Shown here piece after piece: positions 12,070 through 24,264 of a DNA stretch of 64,000 nucleotides. The DNA is from Chamaecrista fasciculata (Eukaryota > Streptophyta > Magnoliopsida > Fabales > Fabaceae): contig QANZ01056500.1 in the NCBI GenBank assembly GCA_003254925.1, positions 195,345 to 259,344 of the forward strand. The letters are read 5' to 3'. Both the position numbers and the translations under genes were made by a program. Below the pieces are notes generated by a model. That model did no database searches, had not been told where the DNA came from, and worked only from the letters and a program-made list of their open reading frames with translations. Numbering within the stretch: the first letter of the stretch is position 1; each line of letters begins with the position of its first letter.

Positions 12070-13820
12070 TATGTCAATTCCTAAATATATTTTTATTTAT
12101 TTAGTGTAATTCTTTATTTATTTCTGGTGTATTTTGTGTTGTCAATTTCATGTGTATTAATACAGAAATAACGAGTCAAATTATTATTAGGGATTTAGGT
12201 GGTCCAATTTAAGACATATATATATACATTAGAAATTAAAAATTAATTTAAAGTGAAACTAAAATAACAATAATTAAAATGTTAATAAAACTTCGGCCAA
12301 AAAAATGTTAATAAAACAAAATATTGAGTTGATTTTTTTTATTAAGCTCACAAAATTTTTGATTTGAGGTCGATTTTGCCCCTTTATTCATAGTGGGAAT
12401 GGTTGTGAATTTTATTAGGGGATTACTTTCGAAATACTTTAAGCATAACTCAACATTAAAATTTTATATTAGTCTTGATCATAAATTTTTTGAAGAGTGT
12501 TGTTTTAAACAGAAAAGTTGGACAAAAAAAAAAGTATAGCAGTGAAACAAATAGAAAAAAAATTTAGCAACTAAAACGAACAAAAAAAAATATTAATGAT
12601 CAAAATAAAACTCACGTGTTTTATGGAAAAATAAAATTCACTTTAAACATAAGGGAATATGAAGTTTTGACCCCAACATTATTATTGACTGAAATCCAAT
12701 TTTGATTATTCACGTATTAGCATTTTCTAATTTGGCTCAGTTAGCCCCTCAATCCAATATTTAACTATAATACTCAGTCCATGGTATTTTTTAATTTAAA
12801 TATAAAAAAATCACATGTATAATCAATTTAATATTAACTAAATTTATAGATAAACATAATTTAATTTTACATTAAGTTAACATTTTATAATTGATGTTAC
12901 AAAATAGTCATAGTAAAAAAATTTGAATGCCTTAATAAAAAAATAAATTAATTATAATTACATCTTTAATAAACTTAATTTAGAAATATTATATTTTAAA
13001 AATTAAATCAAAATATTCATCATCAGTCAAATAAGTAAATTATCCGAAATCAAAATACACCTCTTTCAGTCTTTAGCTAAGTAGCTTGGATCGCTCATAT
13101 GTGTGTTACTACTGTTAGTGAACTAAATGAACTAATGAAGTTAGTAACAGAAAGTTTGTTAGTGTCAGTGATTAGTTTCTGTTAGTTAGATTGTTAGCCG
13201 TTGAATTTTGGTTATAAATATCTCCTCTGTACATTGCTCAGTAATCAATCACAGTGTTATTCATTCATCTTTCTTCCTCTTTCTCTTTTCATAATAGTTA
13301 CAAATGAATATAACAATAGTTTGCTGAAATACAATAAATAGTATGTATGTAAACATGAACATGATAACAGATTGCTTAAATACCATCAACTTGAACGCTA
13401 ATGGCATTCTCTTACATTTAATTAGTTTATGATTTCCATGTTGAAGATTTAGTGTAAAAATACCATAAGAGAGAACTATCAAAAGGCAAATTAAAATCCA
13501 TCCGAAAAAACTTAAACACTAAAAAGTCCTTCTAAGCGTAGTTGACCTGTAATGTAAATGAAATGTACTGTAAATTAGATTGAACGAAAACAAAACAAAA
13601 GAAAAATGTTCTATTAGATTAAACATGTACTGATTCAACCAGGAAAATCTATTTTCACAAGGATAACAATAACTCCAAAAGGAACATTGAACACAATAAT
13701 CCAATGTCAAGGATAAAACTTGGCCTAGTTTTCAGATTTTTTATCATAAACATCAGTTGATAGCAGTGAGAAGCTTACGCCTCTTACCCTCCACAATGTC
13801 AAGACAATGACAATATCATA
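12070..13820. other. Intergenic spacer between TOM20 and ENY2
   Basis: AT-rich spacer. No coding frame is supported. The stretch 13105-13291 is described separately as LTR-like. The part just below 13821 is expected to be the 3' UTR of the ENY2-like gene. Confidence 0.4.
13105..13291 (+). repeat. Possible short copia-type LTR remnant
   Basis: The stretch contains GGTTATAAATATC, a TATA-box-like motif, followed by a CT-rich leader ending CTCTTTTCA, and it could begin at one of several TG dinucleotides near 13105. This resembles the U3-R-U5 layout of small copia LTRs, and the copia LTR at 2203-2480 has a similar layout. I found no target duplication and no internal domain, so it remains a weak call. 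Confidence 0.3.
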
Positions 13821-15478
13821 TCAGATAGCAGCTGATGCAAGAAAAGATCTAATTCGCTGCAAAATCTCCGCTTTTACTGGATCAGGAACAGAGGCTGAAT
13901 AAAAAGCGATATGAAATCAGTATCCATGCATTTCTGGCTTCAGCAATAATTTTTCAATATCATAAAATGCATCGTTCTATAATCTACATAATAAAACCAC
14001 GCTCATAAGTCGTATCAATGCATAGATGAAACTTGAAAGAATAAGCTGAAACATGATTGACTGAAAAGAAAAAGACATGTCAATGAAGTTTATTCTTAAT
14101 CTATTGCAAAATTCAAAGGCACGAAGAATGGGGATTCTACATCCAGAAATGCTTTTGCATTTTCTAAAGCTTCCTGTGAGAGATTTCTTCCGAGGATTTG
14201 TAATTGCCAAGGTGGTTTCAGTTGACTAGACAATGAGATTCCTACTTCCATATTCATCGTTGGAAAAGAAGGATTTCAAAATTGCATAAAGTGTTTTGAA
14301 GTAATGTCAAAGCCAGTTAATAGGATATTGTTCTTATTGCTCCCATATATCTAAGAGAAATTACGTAACTTCATCTTCCACTGTATTTGCTACTCCATCA
14401 GAACCTCTAAAGGTTTACATTCCAAGTTATAAGTGCAATCAATGCAACATCATAGCGCCACAAGTAGAGAACCTAAATTACTAGAGAAACATAAATACGT
14501 TAAGAAAAATGAAAAAGCGTGGCAGTTTCAAACGCAGCCATGTCATTTGCAGACTACAGCATTTCTCTGAGTACTGGCAAGTGGCAAGTGGCAACGGAAT
14601 TACACACAGTCACACACATATATATATATATATATAAATATCTTCACCAAATATATATATATATATAAGACCAAACAAAATCAGAAGCAACATAAACATA
14701 CCTCTTCCCTTTGGGGTAATAACCTGTACAAGATCGTCCACTGTAACATTATTCCTTCCTTTCTTCTTGGTGAATGCCCTGGTGAAGACAAAACAAAGAG
14801 AGCATTTCAGTTGTTAACAAGGAACTATATAGGCAGGGTGTACAATAAAAACACTCGAAATAACCATACATAATACACCCGATACTCAACCATAGAGTTA
14901 AAGAGATAAAAACAATAAACGTCTGGTGAGAAGAAATGCTCAACCAGTAAGATCTGCAGGTGGCAATTTTCTAAACTACTTATCAATCCATTGAGTGATT
15001 GCTTTTGTAGGTCCTTATCTTGCTATTCATCAACAATAAGGTAGAAAACGAACAATATTTGTTTTAACCCAAACTGGAGAAGCCAAATAAAAATTCTCTG
15101 AAAGATAATCCATAAAGACAATGATGATATTGATTATGTAAGTTAATATAAATAACAGAAACCTGCAAAGGGATTTCATCTCATCTATCCAACCATATTC
15201 TACAAGTCTTTCCCTCAAAAGCTCCTTCAACCGCTCTTTCTCTCCGCTCTCAATCATCTGCAACCCACAAAAAAAATCAGAAGCACTCGAGATTCAGACA
15301 AGAAACTCCGCATCTTTAATTTCAACCGAACATATCCAGAAAATTCTCTAGCTGATTCTTAACTAATTCGCAATTCACAGAGGGGAAGCGAGAGAGAAAC
15401 CTTGACGTTGAAGGTTTCCTGGAGTTTGAGCTGCGGATCATGATTTTCCTCTGTATCGAGCGTCGGAGGAGAATTCAT
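13821..15478 (-). CDS. ENY2: Transcription and mRNA export factor ENY2 (SUS1 homologue)
   Basis: Small helical nuclear protein shared by the SAGA deubiquitination module and the TREX-2 mRNA export complex. Exons on the minus strand: 15401-15478, 15163-15257, 14702-14778, 13821-13894, totalling 324 nt and 107 aa. All junctions are GT-AG and in frame. Recognisable family features are the central block ESGEKERLKELLRERLVE followed by YGWIDEMKSLCR, then TVDDLVQVITPKGR, and the C-terminal AEILQRIRSFLASAA ending in a short hydrophobic tail. The first 25 residues are acidic and poorly conserved. Intron 3 carries two (TA)n tracts around 14619-14668. The length is normal for plant ENY2 (about 100-120 aa). 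Confidence 0.95.
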
Positions 15479-15780
15479 CGAAGCCTTCCTGCTTGGAAAT
15501 TGAATTAATCGATGAACAAAATCGATCAAGAATTAACAACAAAAATTGACGGTACAAGAAAAATCAATCAGATGACTTGAAGTGTATACGAACTCACACT
15601 TCAAGAGGAACAAATGCACTTCACAGATTGTAATTTGAAGGCTGTCTACCACTGTTGTTCGATCTTGCGCACGGCGTAGCCTCCATTGAAACTTACGGGG
15701 AGTCGGTGAAGAAACTTAAGTAAAAAAAAAAAAGGTTTTAATAAATTACTTTGGTCTTTACAATTTTGTACTTATTCCAA

Positions 15781-16302
15781 GGCCAAAGTCTCAAATTGGT
15801 CCTTTATACATGGAGTAAACTTCAAATCGGTAAACTATTGTTCATTTATTTTAGATTGCTCCTTCATATTTTCATAATATTTCAAATTGGTCTCTAACCT
15901 TCTTTTGAGATGCGATTTAACCTTATTTGCTTGTGAATCTAACTGGGCAAAGAAAGAGAAATCTTCAAGAGTTAACACATAGTTTCGAACTAGTTACATT
16001 TACACATGAAACAAGAGAGATATAATCAACTTCACTTGTTTGATCGTAAAAAAAACTACTTACTTTTGGGACTCGAATTGACCTTGTTCGTTGATGGTTC
16101 TAAAATACTCATAAAAATAAATTTATTACTCTAGAATCGTCACATTTAAGTTTAAAATAAGAGAGATTTGACCGCATTCAATATTTTTTAGACCAATTTG
16201 AAACATTATGGAAACATATAAGATCAATCTGAAATAAATAAAATATAAAGGACTCATTTGGAATCCATCTCATACATAAGGGACCAATTTGAGACTTTGA
16301 TC
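15781..16302. mobile_element. Long-palindrome miniature element with degenerate 9-bp flanks
   Basis: The left end GGCCAAAGTCTCAAATTGGTCC pairs with the right end GGGACCAATTTGAGACTTTGATC. Flanking 9-mers TTATTCCAA and TTATTTTAA match at 7 of 9, consistent with an older insertion. It lies just upstream of the ENY2-like gene and shows no coding capacity. Confidence 0.7.
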
Positions 16303-17335
16303 TTATTTTAATTTAGATTCTAAAATAGGCACAAGTAGTGCAAATGACATTGAAAATACAAATTACATTGACATTTAAAATAGGCAAAAGTAATGGGTGT
16401 GAGTCATGCCAATTATATTGAACCAAAAGTTCATAGGGTAATTGTTTAGGGTGGATCCCTCGTAACCTGGCAAGTTGTAATATACTATAGATATAGCGTT
16501 GAGAGAGAAAAAAAATAACTAAAGAGAAAGTATTATAAGTGTGGATCTTACTAACATTTTTTCTCTCTAATTATTTTTTTTTTATCTCTCAGTATTATAT
16601 TTGTAGTATACTACATGGGATCTTCTCTAATAATTGTCGTACTTTCAAATGCGTGATTGACTCATGTTGACCCGAGTTTTACAAAACACCAAACATGTTG
16701 ACCCGAGTTTTACAAAACACCAAAAAAGTATACATGAGGTGAGTCAAATTAGGCCTATATATATTGAGATCCTTTTTGATAAAACTCGGGTTGAGCCCAT
16801 GGACTAACTAGATTAGGTTAGGTCCCCTAATATTTTCTTTTTAAAATTATTATCTCTACTTTTATTGTATTTTTATATATTTTATTATATTTTTACTAAA
16901 ACATTACATATTTTATATTGGAGTTTTATCCAAGACATATACTTCAATACAATTTATATATGACTTTCATAAATTTTAATTATATTATCGATTTTTTTTT
17001 CTTTTTGAAAATCGACTCCTTTACCCATATGATAATAATAAAATTTATTTTTAGTAAAATTTGAATTAAAACATTAAAAGAAAAATCAAAATTGTTAAGT
17101 AAAGTTTATTTTTCATAAAATAATTTATTCATAAATTAGAATAAACCAACTCGCAAACTCATGAAATCTAACCCATTATTTTTCTGATTTGAGTTAAAAA
17201 AAATATTTGTCAAAATTCAATCTACACTAACTCACTCTAAAAAAAAAATCTCAAGTTCTCAACTTCGTCCAATCTGTCATCAATCCATCGACTCGTCGTT
17301 AACACCCTAAAATTTATACAATTAAGGCAAAAGAA
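16303..17335. other. Spacer without a gene
   Basis: AT-rich DNA. It includes a short direct repeat of CATGTTGACCCGAGTTTTAC around 16663 and 16694 and another copy-like inverted stretch around 16770-16790 (AAAACTCGGGTTGAG), suggesting a degraded repeat. No open frame with family features is present. Confidence 0.4.
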
Positions 17336-17912
17336 CTGTTGGCGTCCTTAACGTTTGGGGTCAGTTTCAGTTATGCCCTCAACGTTTCACATTATTTTCA
17401 ATTATACCCTATCCTCAATTTTTTTTGGCCAAAGTCCTATTTTGATCCCTCAAGTTTGATCAAAGTTCCGTTTTAGTTCCTTCTTTCTCGGCGAACTTTT
17501 CGGCGAGATATACAACAGTCCCAACGACTATGAAAACTCCTAACTAAGGTTTTTTGACCTCCTGAGTTTAATGGCGGCATGCATTTTGCTAACAAATGAC
17601 CAGAAATATTATTTTTCGGCGACTATGTAATTTTTCGGCAGCATGTTAGTCATTTTTTTGCAAAATAGAGGTTGTCATTGAGTTCTTAATAGTCGTCGGA
17701 GTCGCCGTGTATCTGCTGAAAAGTTCACTAGAGAAGAAGGGACCAAAACATAACTTTAAGTAAACTTGAGGGACCAAAATATGATTTTGGCCCAAAAAAA
17801 TTGATGGTAGAGTATAATTGACAATAATGTGAAACATTGCGAGCTTAACTGACACAAAAAAAAATGTTGGGGGCATAACCGCAACCATTAAAGCACCAAC
17901 AAATCTTTTGCC
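17336..17912. mobile_element. Long-palindrome MITE, same family as the element at 31354-32012
   Basis: Ends GGCAAAAGAACTGTTGG and CAACAAATCTTTTGCC pair, and the arms carry the shared blocks AACGTTTGGGGTCAGTTTC and TTTTTTGACCTCCTGAGTT that also occur in the 31354 element. Flanking 9-mers TACAATTAA and TCCAATTAC match at 7 of 9. Open frames on both strands here arise from the palindrome and are not genes. Confidence 0.75.
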
Positions 17913-17920
17913 TCCAATTA

Positions 17921-18780
17921 CGGGTGGCAATCCCAACCCATTACCCACCAACCCAACCAACCAAATCACAAAATTAACCAACCCAACCCATTTACATAAT
18001 GGGTCAAGATGGGTTGGATCGAAAATTGACTCATTAAATTTGGGTTGGGTTTGTAAAACCCATGGGTTATCCAACTCAACCCAAATTTGTATCAAAACTA
18101 CGTAGTTTCATGAAAGGGGATGAATATCTAATTTCATAAATTTTTGCAAAAATTACAAAATGCCCCCTAAAAAATTTCAAAATTTCCAAAAACGTTCCTA
18201 AACCATAATATTTGAGGACTAAAATGAAAATTTTAAAAAAAAATTGGACCAAAATTGTAATTTTGAAAAATATTGGAAAAAAGATAAAATTACAGATTAG
18301 TCCTAAATTTGAAAAAATGCACTTTAGTCCCACCAAACTGTGAGTTCAGTAGAAGGAAGATGAATTTTGCAAATTTTTGCAAAAATTATATAATGCCCCT
18401 AAATATTTTCAAAATTTACAAAAAAGTCCTTAGATCATGATATTTGAGGATTAAAATGAAATTTTTTAAAAATAATTAGGGTCAAAATGTAATTTTTTGA
18501 AATTTGGAAAAGGTGAAAATTGAAAATCAATCTGAAATCTGCAAAAAGAATATTATTCGGTCCTAGATTTGATTAATTTAAAAATTATTCTAATTAATTA
18601 ATTTATAAATTAAATAATATAATTACTTTAAGATGAGTTGGGTTGGGTCAATCCTTAATTTTATAGGTCATGACCCACCCATGACCCATTTAAAAATTAT
18701 AAATGGATCATACATGGGTCATGACCTAATCATTTAGGACCCAACTCAAAAACCAACTCGACCCAACCATTTGCCACCCG
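17921..18780. mobile_element. hAT-like non-autonomous element with 10-bp perfect terminal inverted repeats
   Basis: Termini CGGGTGGCAA and TTGCCACCCG are exact complements, and the subterminal regions are rich in GGGTTGGGT and ACCCAACCC blocks in opposite orientation. This pattern is common among hAT-type miniature elements of plants. I could not see a clean 8-bp target duplication, so the superfamily is inferred from the end sequence. It abuts the palindromic element at 17336-17912. Confidence 0.6.
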
Positions 18781-19012
18781 CACCTCCGATCAATTATTCA
18801 ATTGTCTCGAGTAACGGGCCAAAAAAAAATTGTCTCGAGGAAAAAAAAAGATTGTGTTGGCGGGAGAATGAAGGAGCACAATAGAAAAATGGCGGCTCGA
18901 CCGTGAAATGACAAAGTTACCCCAATGGTCTTCCCGCCAATTGGAACCCTATCATCGTCCATCTTCCCTCGTTAACATGAATTCACTAGACCAGAAAAAG
19001 TGATAGTCGACA

Positions 19013-19438
19013 ATGGCGGACGAAAATGAGAAAGATATCTTGATCCGGCCAGAATTTCCGACAGGTCGAGTGAAGAAAATCATGAAGATGGATCAAGACG
19101 TTCAGAGAGTGAGCTCTGAAGCCTTGTTCCTCATGTCTTGCTCTACCGAGCTTTTTCTTCAATTCCTAGCTGAAAAATCCGCACAAGTCGCCCTCGAGAA
19201 GAAGCGCAAGACCGTGAAGCTCGAACACATAAGAATCGCCGTCAAGAGGCACCAACCTACCAGTGATTTTCTCCTCGATTCGCTTCCGCTTCCTTCTCTG
19301 CCTGTTAATCGCCCACCCAAAGATCGGAGCCAATCTTGCTCAGATGCTGATAGACCGCCTCCGTCTGGTACTCGCCGCATCGATCACATTTTTCGAAAGG
19401 CCGAAGGCGAAGCGCCGGCGCCGAGAGATGAAACTTAG
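19013..19438 (+). CDS. Histone-fold protein, NF-YC13/DPB3-like (DNA polymerase epsilon/CHRAC-type)
   Basis: A single-exon 141-aa protein. Residues about 12-90 form a histone fold of the NF-YC/CBF-D type: FPTGRVKKIMKMDQDVQRVS, then SSEALFLMSCSTELFLQFLA, then KKRKTVKLEHIRIAVKRH. The set of residues fits the branch of plant NF-YC proteins (NF-YC13, NF-YC10) related to the Dpb3/POLE4 and CHRAC subunits rather than true CCAAT-binding NF-YC. The family is expected to act in the nucleus as a heterodimer with an NF-YB-like partner. The C-terminal third is proline-rich and ends with TRRIDHIFRKA, which resembles a degenerate PCNA-interacting motif. The start codon is the first ATG and follows an AT-rich leader. 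The gene is convergent with the MAP65 gene. Confidence 0.9.
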   Translation: MADENEKDILIRPEFPTGRVKKIMKMDQDVQRVSSEALFLMSCSTELFLQFLAEKSAQVALEKKRKTVKLEHIRIAVKRHQPTSDFLLDSLPLPSLPVNRPPKDRSQSCSDADRPPPSGTRRIDHIFRKAEGEAPAPRDET

Positions 19439-20310
19439 GTTATGTTAATTTGAGACGAAAGGAAGAAACGGAGCAGAGAGGTTATTTGCTTATATTGTGA
19501 GTAATTAGAGGTGATTATGTACTAGCAAGCAGATCGGGTTCCCGAACACCACAAACAGATATTCTCTTTTCTATAGCTTTATTAGCTTATTTTGTGATAG
19601 ATTTTCTCTGGGTTTGCTATTTTAACAGCATTACTCTATCTTCTTGTTGCTTGCTGGCAAATATGGGCGTTTTGACTTCTATGATGTTTACATTGCACTA
19701 CAGGTGTCCGGCAGTTTTAATTTAATGTCAACTTATTTACTTTGTATACTCTTCTTTTTTATTATTGTCTCGTGTCTTCTTTACATGTGTATAGCAATGC
19801 CTGTACAGTTTTAACTAATCTGGCACCTAAATCTATTTTCAATCTATATTGTGACATCTCGTTCATCTAGGAGGCCAGAATTTTGTTTTGAACTTTGGGA
19901 CTGATAACATCTATGATTGTTAACCATGAAATGATGTATGCAACTTAAATTCTGTGGTCAAGCTAGTGTATTAGAACCAAAGTAATCACTTGATGTTTGT
20001 TATATTAAAATTCATCGTTTATGATTTTTCAGCATACTCAATCCTTCAACCAGGAAAATGGTTTTTGAATTTTGTTGGGGCTTATTTGCACCAAAGATGC
20101 AGAGATAAGTAAGAACAATTACTTATTTAGTTGTTCTACTTGTTCTTGACACCTAGCTCAAGATTAATTATTTAGGCAGGATATGGACTGATACATGAAT
20201 GCATGTAATTTTCTACTGGTAACAAGTTTAAATTTATTCTTTCACATGTCTTCTATAGATTTCCAGAAAACAAACTTCCTGTCAAAATCTATATTTCTAA
20301 CAAAACAAGA
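19439..20310. other. Convergent intergenic region between the NF-YC-like and MAP65 genes
   Basis: No gene. The left part probably holds the 3' UTR of the histone-fold gene and the right part the 3' UTR of MAP65. AT-rich unique-looking sequence without an obvious repeat. Confidence 0.45.
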
Positions 20311-20528
20311 TTAAGAAGATAATGGTCCTGGATAGGTTGACAACAAAGAAGATGCCTCATCCTTGATTTGTATATGAGAAGCAAAGCTAGGTTGACCGTA
20401 AATCTTTTTTCTTTGTACCTTGCTTCCATCCGTAAAGAAAGATATGCCTTGATTTCCTGAATTTATGCTATTTGGTCTCATTTGTTGAATACCCACAGCA
20501 TGCTCTCTGCTCAAGGGCATAACATTGT
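20311..20528 (-). pseudogene. Out-of-frame C-terminal tail of MAP65
   Basis: Immediately after the MAP65 stop codon, one frame over, an open frame runs to a stop at 20311 and encodes a tail that looks like the usual MAP65-8 C-terminus: a GIQQM segment, a SINSGNQGISF segment and a serine-rich end finishing GPLSS. The frame change maps to the GGGG run at 20534-20537 (CCCC on the plus strand). Either a single base was lost from the run, or it was miscounted in the assembly. See the MAP65 entry. Confidence 0.75.
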
Positions 20529-23500
20529 CTAGACCCCATTCAAGCTTCTATCTGGAAGACGCCTGCTACTGGTGCCTGGCCTGAAAGCATAATTATTATG
20601 TTGCTCAGCTACTAGTTGGCTCTGAACTTTCTTCTTTCCTTGCAACTGAAAAGAAAATAATAAGTGAGATGATAAAAAAAATAGAGACAACCTATTATGT
20701 GACAGTTGTCACTGTACATCCAAATACTAACCTGTTGTCTTTGCTTCTTCTCCTCTTCCTTTTCCTGCCTTACCATGCTATACTCTTCTAATATTGCTAG
20801 CAAAGGTACCTACCAATGGAAGCAATTTCTTATGCTGTTGGCAAATAAATTCGTTGAAATATGGAACTACAGAAGGTGTGGCCTACTAGAAAACATATTT
20901 AGTGGGTTGTGATAAAGGAGAATGCATGCTATAGCAGCATTCCATTGTTCCAGTGAAAAGCTTTTGATTTACACATAATTTCCTAATGCCTAAATGCTAT
21001 CCAGTATTGTAGGTAAGCCATAAGTTTGTGATTTTTTTTTCTCCAAGACAATATTTGTGGTTAAATAAAATAAATTATGATTAATTTTGGGGAGCAATTC
21101 AGTAAAAGCTTTATTTTTAGTTTTATGACTTTATCTGCTTTCATATGTGATATCAGTTAGTTGCCACTTTTCACTTGGCTTCCTTCAGGAGTGTTATTTT
21201 AGTTTTTGCTTTGAAGTTTGAACACTACATTGCATGGGGGCCACTTGTTTATGAGGCATTTATAGTAAGTTAGTTACTGTATAAATGAATACTAGTGAAA
21301 TTCAACTAATGCCAAATGTGAGTTATTTCACCTGGTCATACAAGAAAACTTTGTTTCTCTCTTCTTCCCAACTCTTGGTCATTGCAATTAGCAATTCTAC
21401 CAAAGCTGCAACATGGAAGCACATTATGAAACCACTTGGTGTGTAGCCATTTGGTCTAAATTCCATGTTATGGTCTCATTATACATACCTGGTATTCTGC
21501 TGACCATTATTCGGGCTCGTTCAGCTCGTCTCAAGTTCTTGTGAGCTCCTCTGCTGACAGAGTAACGATTTTCATCCTGTGACCACACTTGGACAGTGAA
21601 CATAAGATAGATGTAAATGCAATTATTTCTCATCCGTAATCATTATGGAAAATCAGTGCATCGGGGGATTCTAACCCTATTATATTCTTCAAGCCATCGC
21701 TCCTCATCACATGCTAACATCCATTTTTCCACTTTCTCCATTATTGCCTTCCTGCTAGAAGCTTCTTCTTTTGCTCTTGATATCTGTTCATCCATGCTTG
21801 TGAGGAGATCGGAATGGTCAATCTCCCCTTTTGAAAGTTTAAGTCAATTTCTAGGTTGGATAATCACTAAACTTAGTACAATAACACATTTCTTAATGAC
21901 ATACACATATACATTACGTAGACTCCACCTGCATTTATAAGGTTGAAAATGCTATCCATCTCTGATTTTGAAGGGATATCCATATGGGATTTTTTGCATA
22001 ACAGTTTCAGTTCATCCTGTTTCTTCAGAAATAGCTCTTTCATCTTACTTGCTTTTAGTTGATCCAGTCTCTTGACTTCAGCTTCAGCCTTGAAAAAATT
22101 TAAGATCATTTAATATCTGAAGTTTCTTAGTATTTTGAGAATCATTAATGTTGTGTACTAACCTGTTGGATTATATCTAGAGAAAGGCTTCCTGGATCTA
22201 ATATTTCCAATGATGAGATTGACAAGAACCCGGTTATATGGGAAAAAGATTGCCTATGATCATAAGGTGTATCCATTAGATTCCATAAGTTTGTCAGTGC
22301 TTTACCAAGATGTTGAAGCTGCAATCATAACAAGAGCAGAAATTTCTTATAAGTTATAATTGAGGAATACCAAAAATCAACAGGAACAACAGAAGACTGG
22401 AGCAATTGTTTTATGTGATATTACTAAATTTGGATCTATTGAGTAAGCGACTTTTAAATTCCTTATCAATTTGCAAATACTCTTGGTATATTTATATTAC
22501 TTAAACATCATAGTTAATGCCTATTATTGAAGTTGTGCTTCATCATCAATCATCATGTTCCTAGCTCCCAGCCTTGCACACCGGTAGGTGCTGCTAAACT
22601 CAAAACAAGAACAGCTGTATCAGTTCACCTTGTCAAGCCGATTTTGCTTTTCTTCCATGAGGGACTCCACTTTGCTATACAGTTTAGTCAAAATGTTGTG
22701 GCTTATGTTTTTTGACCTTCTGCAGGAATCATTCAAGCTAGGATGAACTTCAGTGATGATTGCAGAGAAATTCTCCCCCAAGATTGTGGACAAATTGTGG
22801 ATTATGTCTACGTATTTCTCCACCTTCTGTAGTCTTTCATTCTGCATATATGAACATATTAAGTATAACAAAAAAGTTCAGTTTTTGCTTTTTATTTTAT
22901 TTTTGGGGGTTGGGGGTGTATAGAAGAAGGTGAACCACTAGTCACTGTGTGTGATACCTTTTCATCGTTGAGCCTTTGCAGCTCAGTCTGATACTCCTCA
23001 AGTTTTTTGAGTGAAAGATCATTCTCATTTACCATGATGCTCGAGGGAGCTTCTTCAGAGTTTCCTGCAATTTCAGCTGTTATTTTTTGTATTTGTTCTT
23101 GTACATCTCGAAACTGGTTTACTCTCTCTTCTTTCCTCAGGCGCATCTCCTGGAGTGCTGGTTTAATTGAATTCAACTGCTCCTTTAGTGTTCCTGCCCT
23201 TTTCTCTGGCTGTTCATACAGCATTGCACGAATCAGTTTTCAAGTTTAAACAGTTTAATGATGTTTATTGCAGGATACTCTTGCAGTTGGAACATCACAT
23301 CCTTTTGTCATTGCAAATTACATTCCAGATTTAAGTTACTCTTGCTGTGTAGTGTTGCAAGCTGCTATCATAAGCAAAATGAATATATGATATATCTACT
23401 AGGGGTTTTTTCCCCCAACATTGGTATGAAATTCTTTTGACTTTGAATGGCATGAAACTTACTAGTAACAAAAGATGATTTTCTTAATTAATAATCAACA

Positions 23501-24264
23501 TTGATCTTAGAGTAAACATAGAATTTGATTCTTAAAAGATACACGAGTTGACAATTCAATCTTTGAAAATGTAGTTTAAAAATTTTAATCTTTATGGAGG
23601 CAATATAGCTTAGTCCCTTGAACCTATTTTTCAGGGACTAATTTATAGGGACAAAGAATTAAAATGTATTAGTTTGACGACTTTCAAGATTAAAGAATGT
23701 AAATTAAACTTTTAAGGACTTAGTTGTTAAATTATGTATCTTTCAAAACCATTTTATACATTTACTCTTAATCTTATATGCTTCTTACAATTACAGGTCC
23801 TGAAGTTTATCTGATAATTAGCTAGAGTGAAAGTTGTGCAGTTCTTACCCGTCCAGGAAGAGATCGTTCACCAAGTGTCAAAAGAAGTTGGGTAAATTCA
23901 GCCTCAGCCTCGGCTAACTCCTGATGGAGTCTAGCTCTTGATATATTTGCTCTGTCTACTTTTCTTCTATAAACCTGGACACACTCTTGCTCCAAATCTA
24001 GTAGAACCTTCTCTCTCTCAAACTGATCTTCTCCAACTTCATCCCATATTATCTGTTTTCATTTCATAATTGGAAAAGAAAAAATAAGAAAATGCAACTG
24101 AAATATATATATATATATAATATTAAATATTGATATATTCTGTAATCATATTTTGTGTGAGGAAAAAATGAGCTACTTGCCTGCAATTCCTGTAGTAGAA
24201 ACCCACATGAAGTTTCTAGCATATCGGAGCTTCTTTTCCCTATTGGTGTCTGAAGCGAACCCAT
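20529..24264 (-). CDS. MAP65-8: Microtubule-associated protein MAP65 (MAP65-8-like), tail frameshifted
   Basis: Antiparallel microtubule cross-linker of the MAP65/PRC1/Ase1 family. Exons on the minus strand: 24181-24264, 23849-24052, 22958-23209, 22629-22841, 22163-22318, 21929-22088, 21676-21827, 21489-21576, 21332-21405, 20732-20809, 20529-20645, giving 525 aa as read. The N-terminus [20 protein letters not shown] is typical of the MAP65-8 branch. The first 300 residues are coiled-coil rod and dimerization region. The conserved microtubule-binding spectrin-like core includes [20 protein letters not shown] and [13 protein letters not shown]. Intron 1 uses a GC donor (GCAAGT); all others are GT-AG. 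Exon 11 ends in an early TAG after SLNGV, while the expected tail continues in another frame (20311-20528). The core domain is intact, so the protein may still work without its disordered tail. Confidence 0.93.
23510..23767. mobile_element. Palindromic MITE in MAP65 intron 2
   Basis: A 258-bp palindrome with ends GAGTAAACATAG and ATTTACTC, flanked by TTGATCTTA and TTAATCTTA (8 of 9 identical). It belongs to the same family as the element at 61230-61495: both start GAGTAAAC and carry blocks such as TTAGTC and GAAAGAT. It sits inside intron 2, between exons at 23849 and 23209. Confidence 0.78.

Noticed and set aside
17646..18336. Open frames of 86-149 codons on the minus strand
   Set aside because: They lie across a palindromic element and a hAT-like element; no protein family features.
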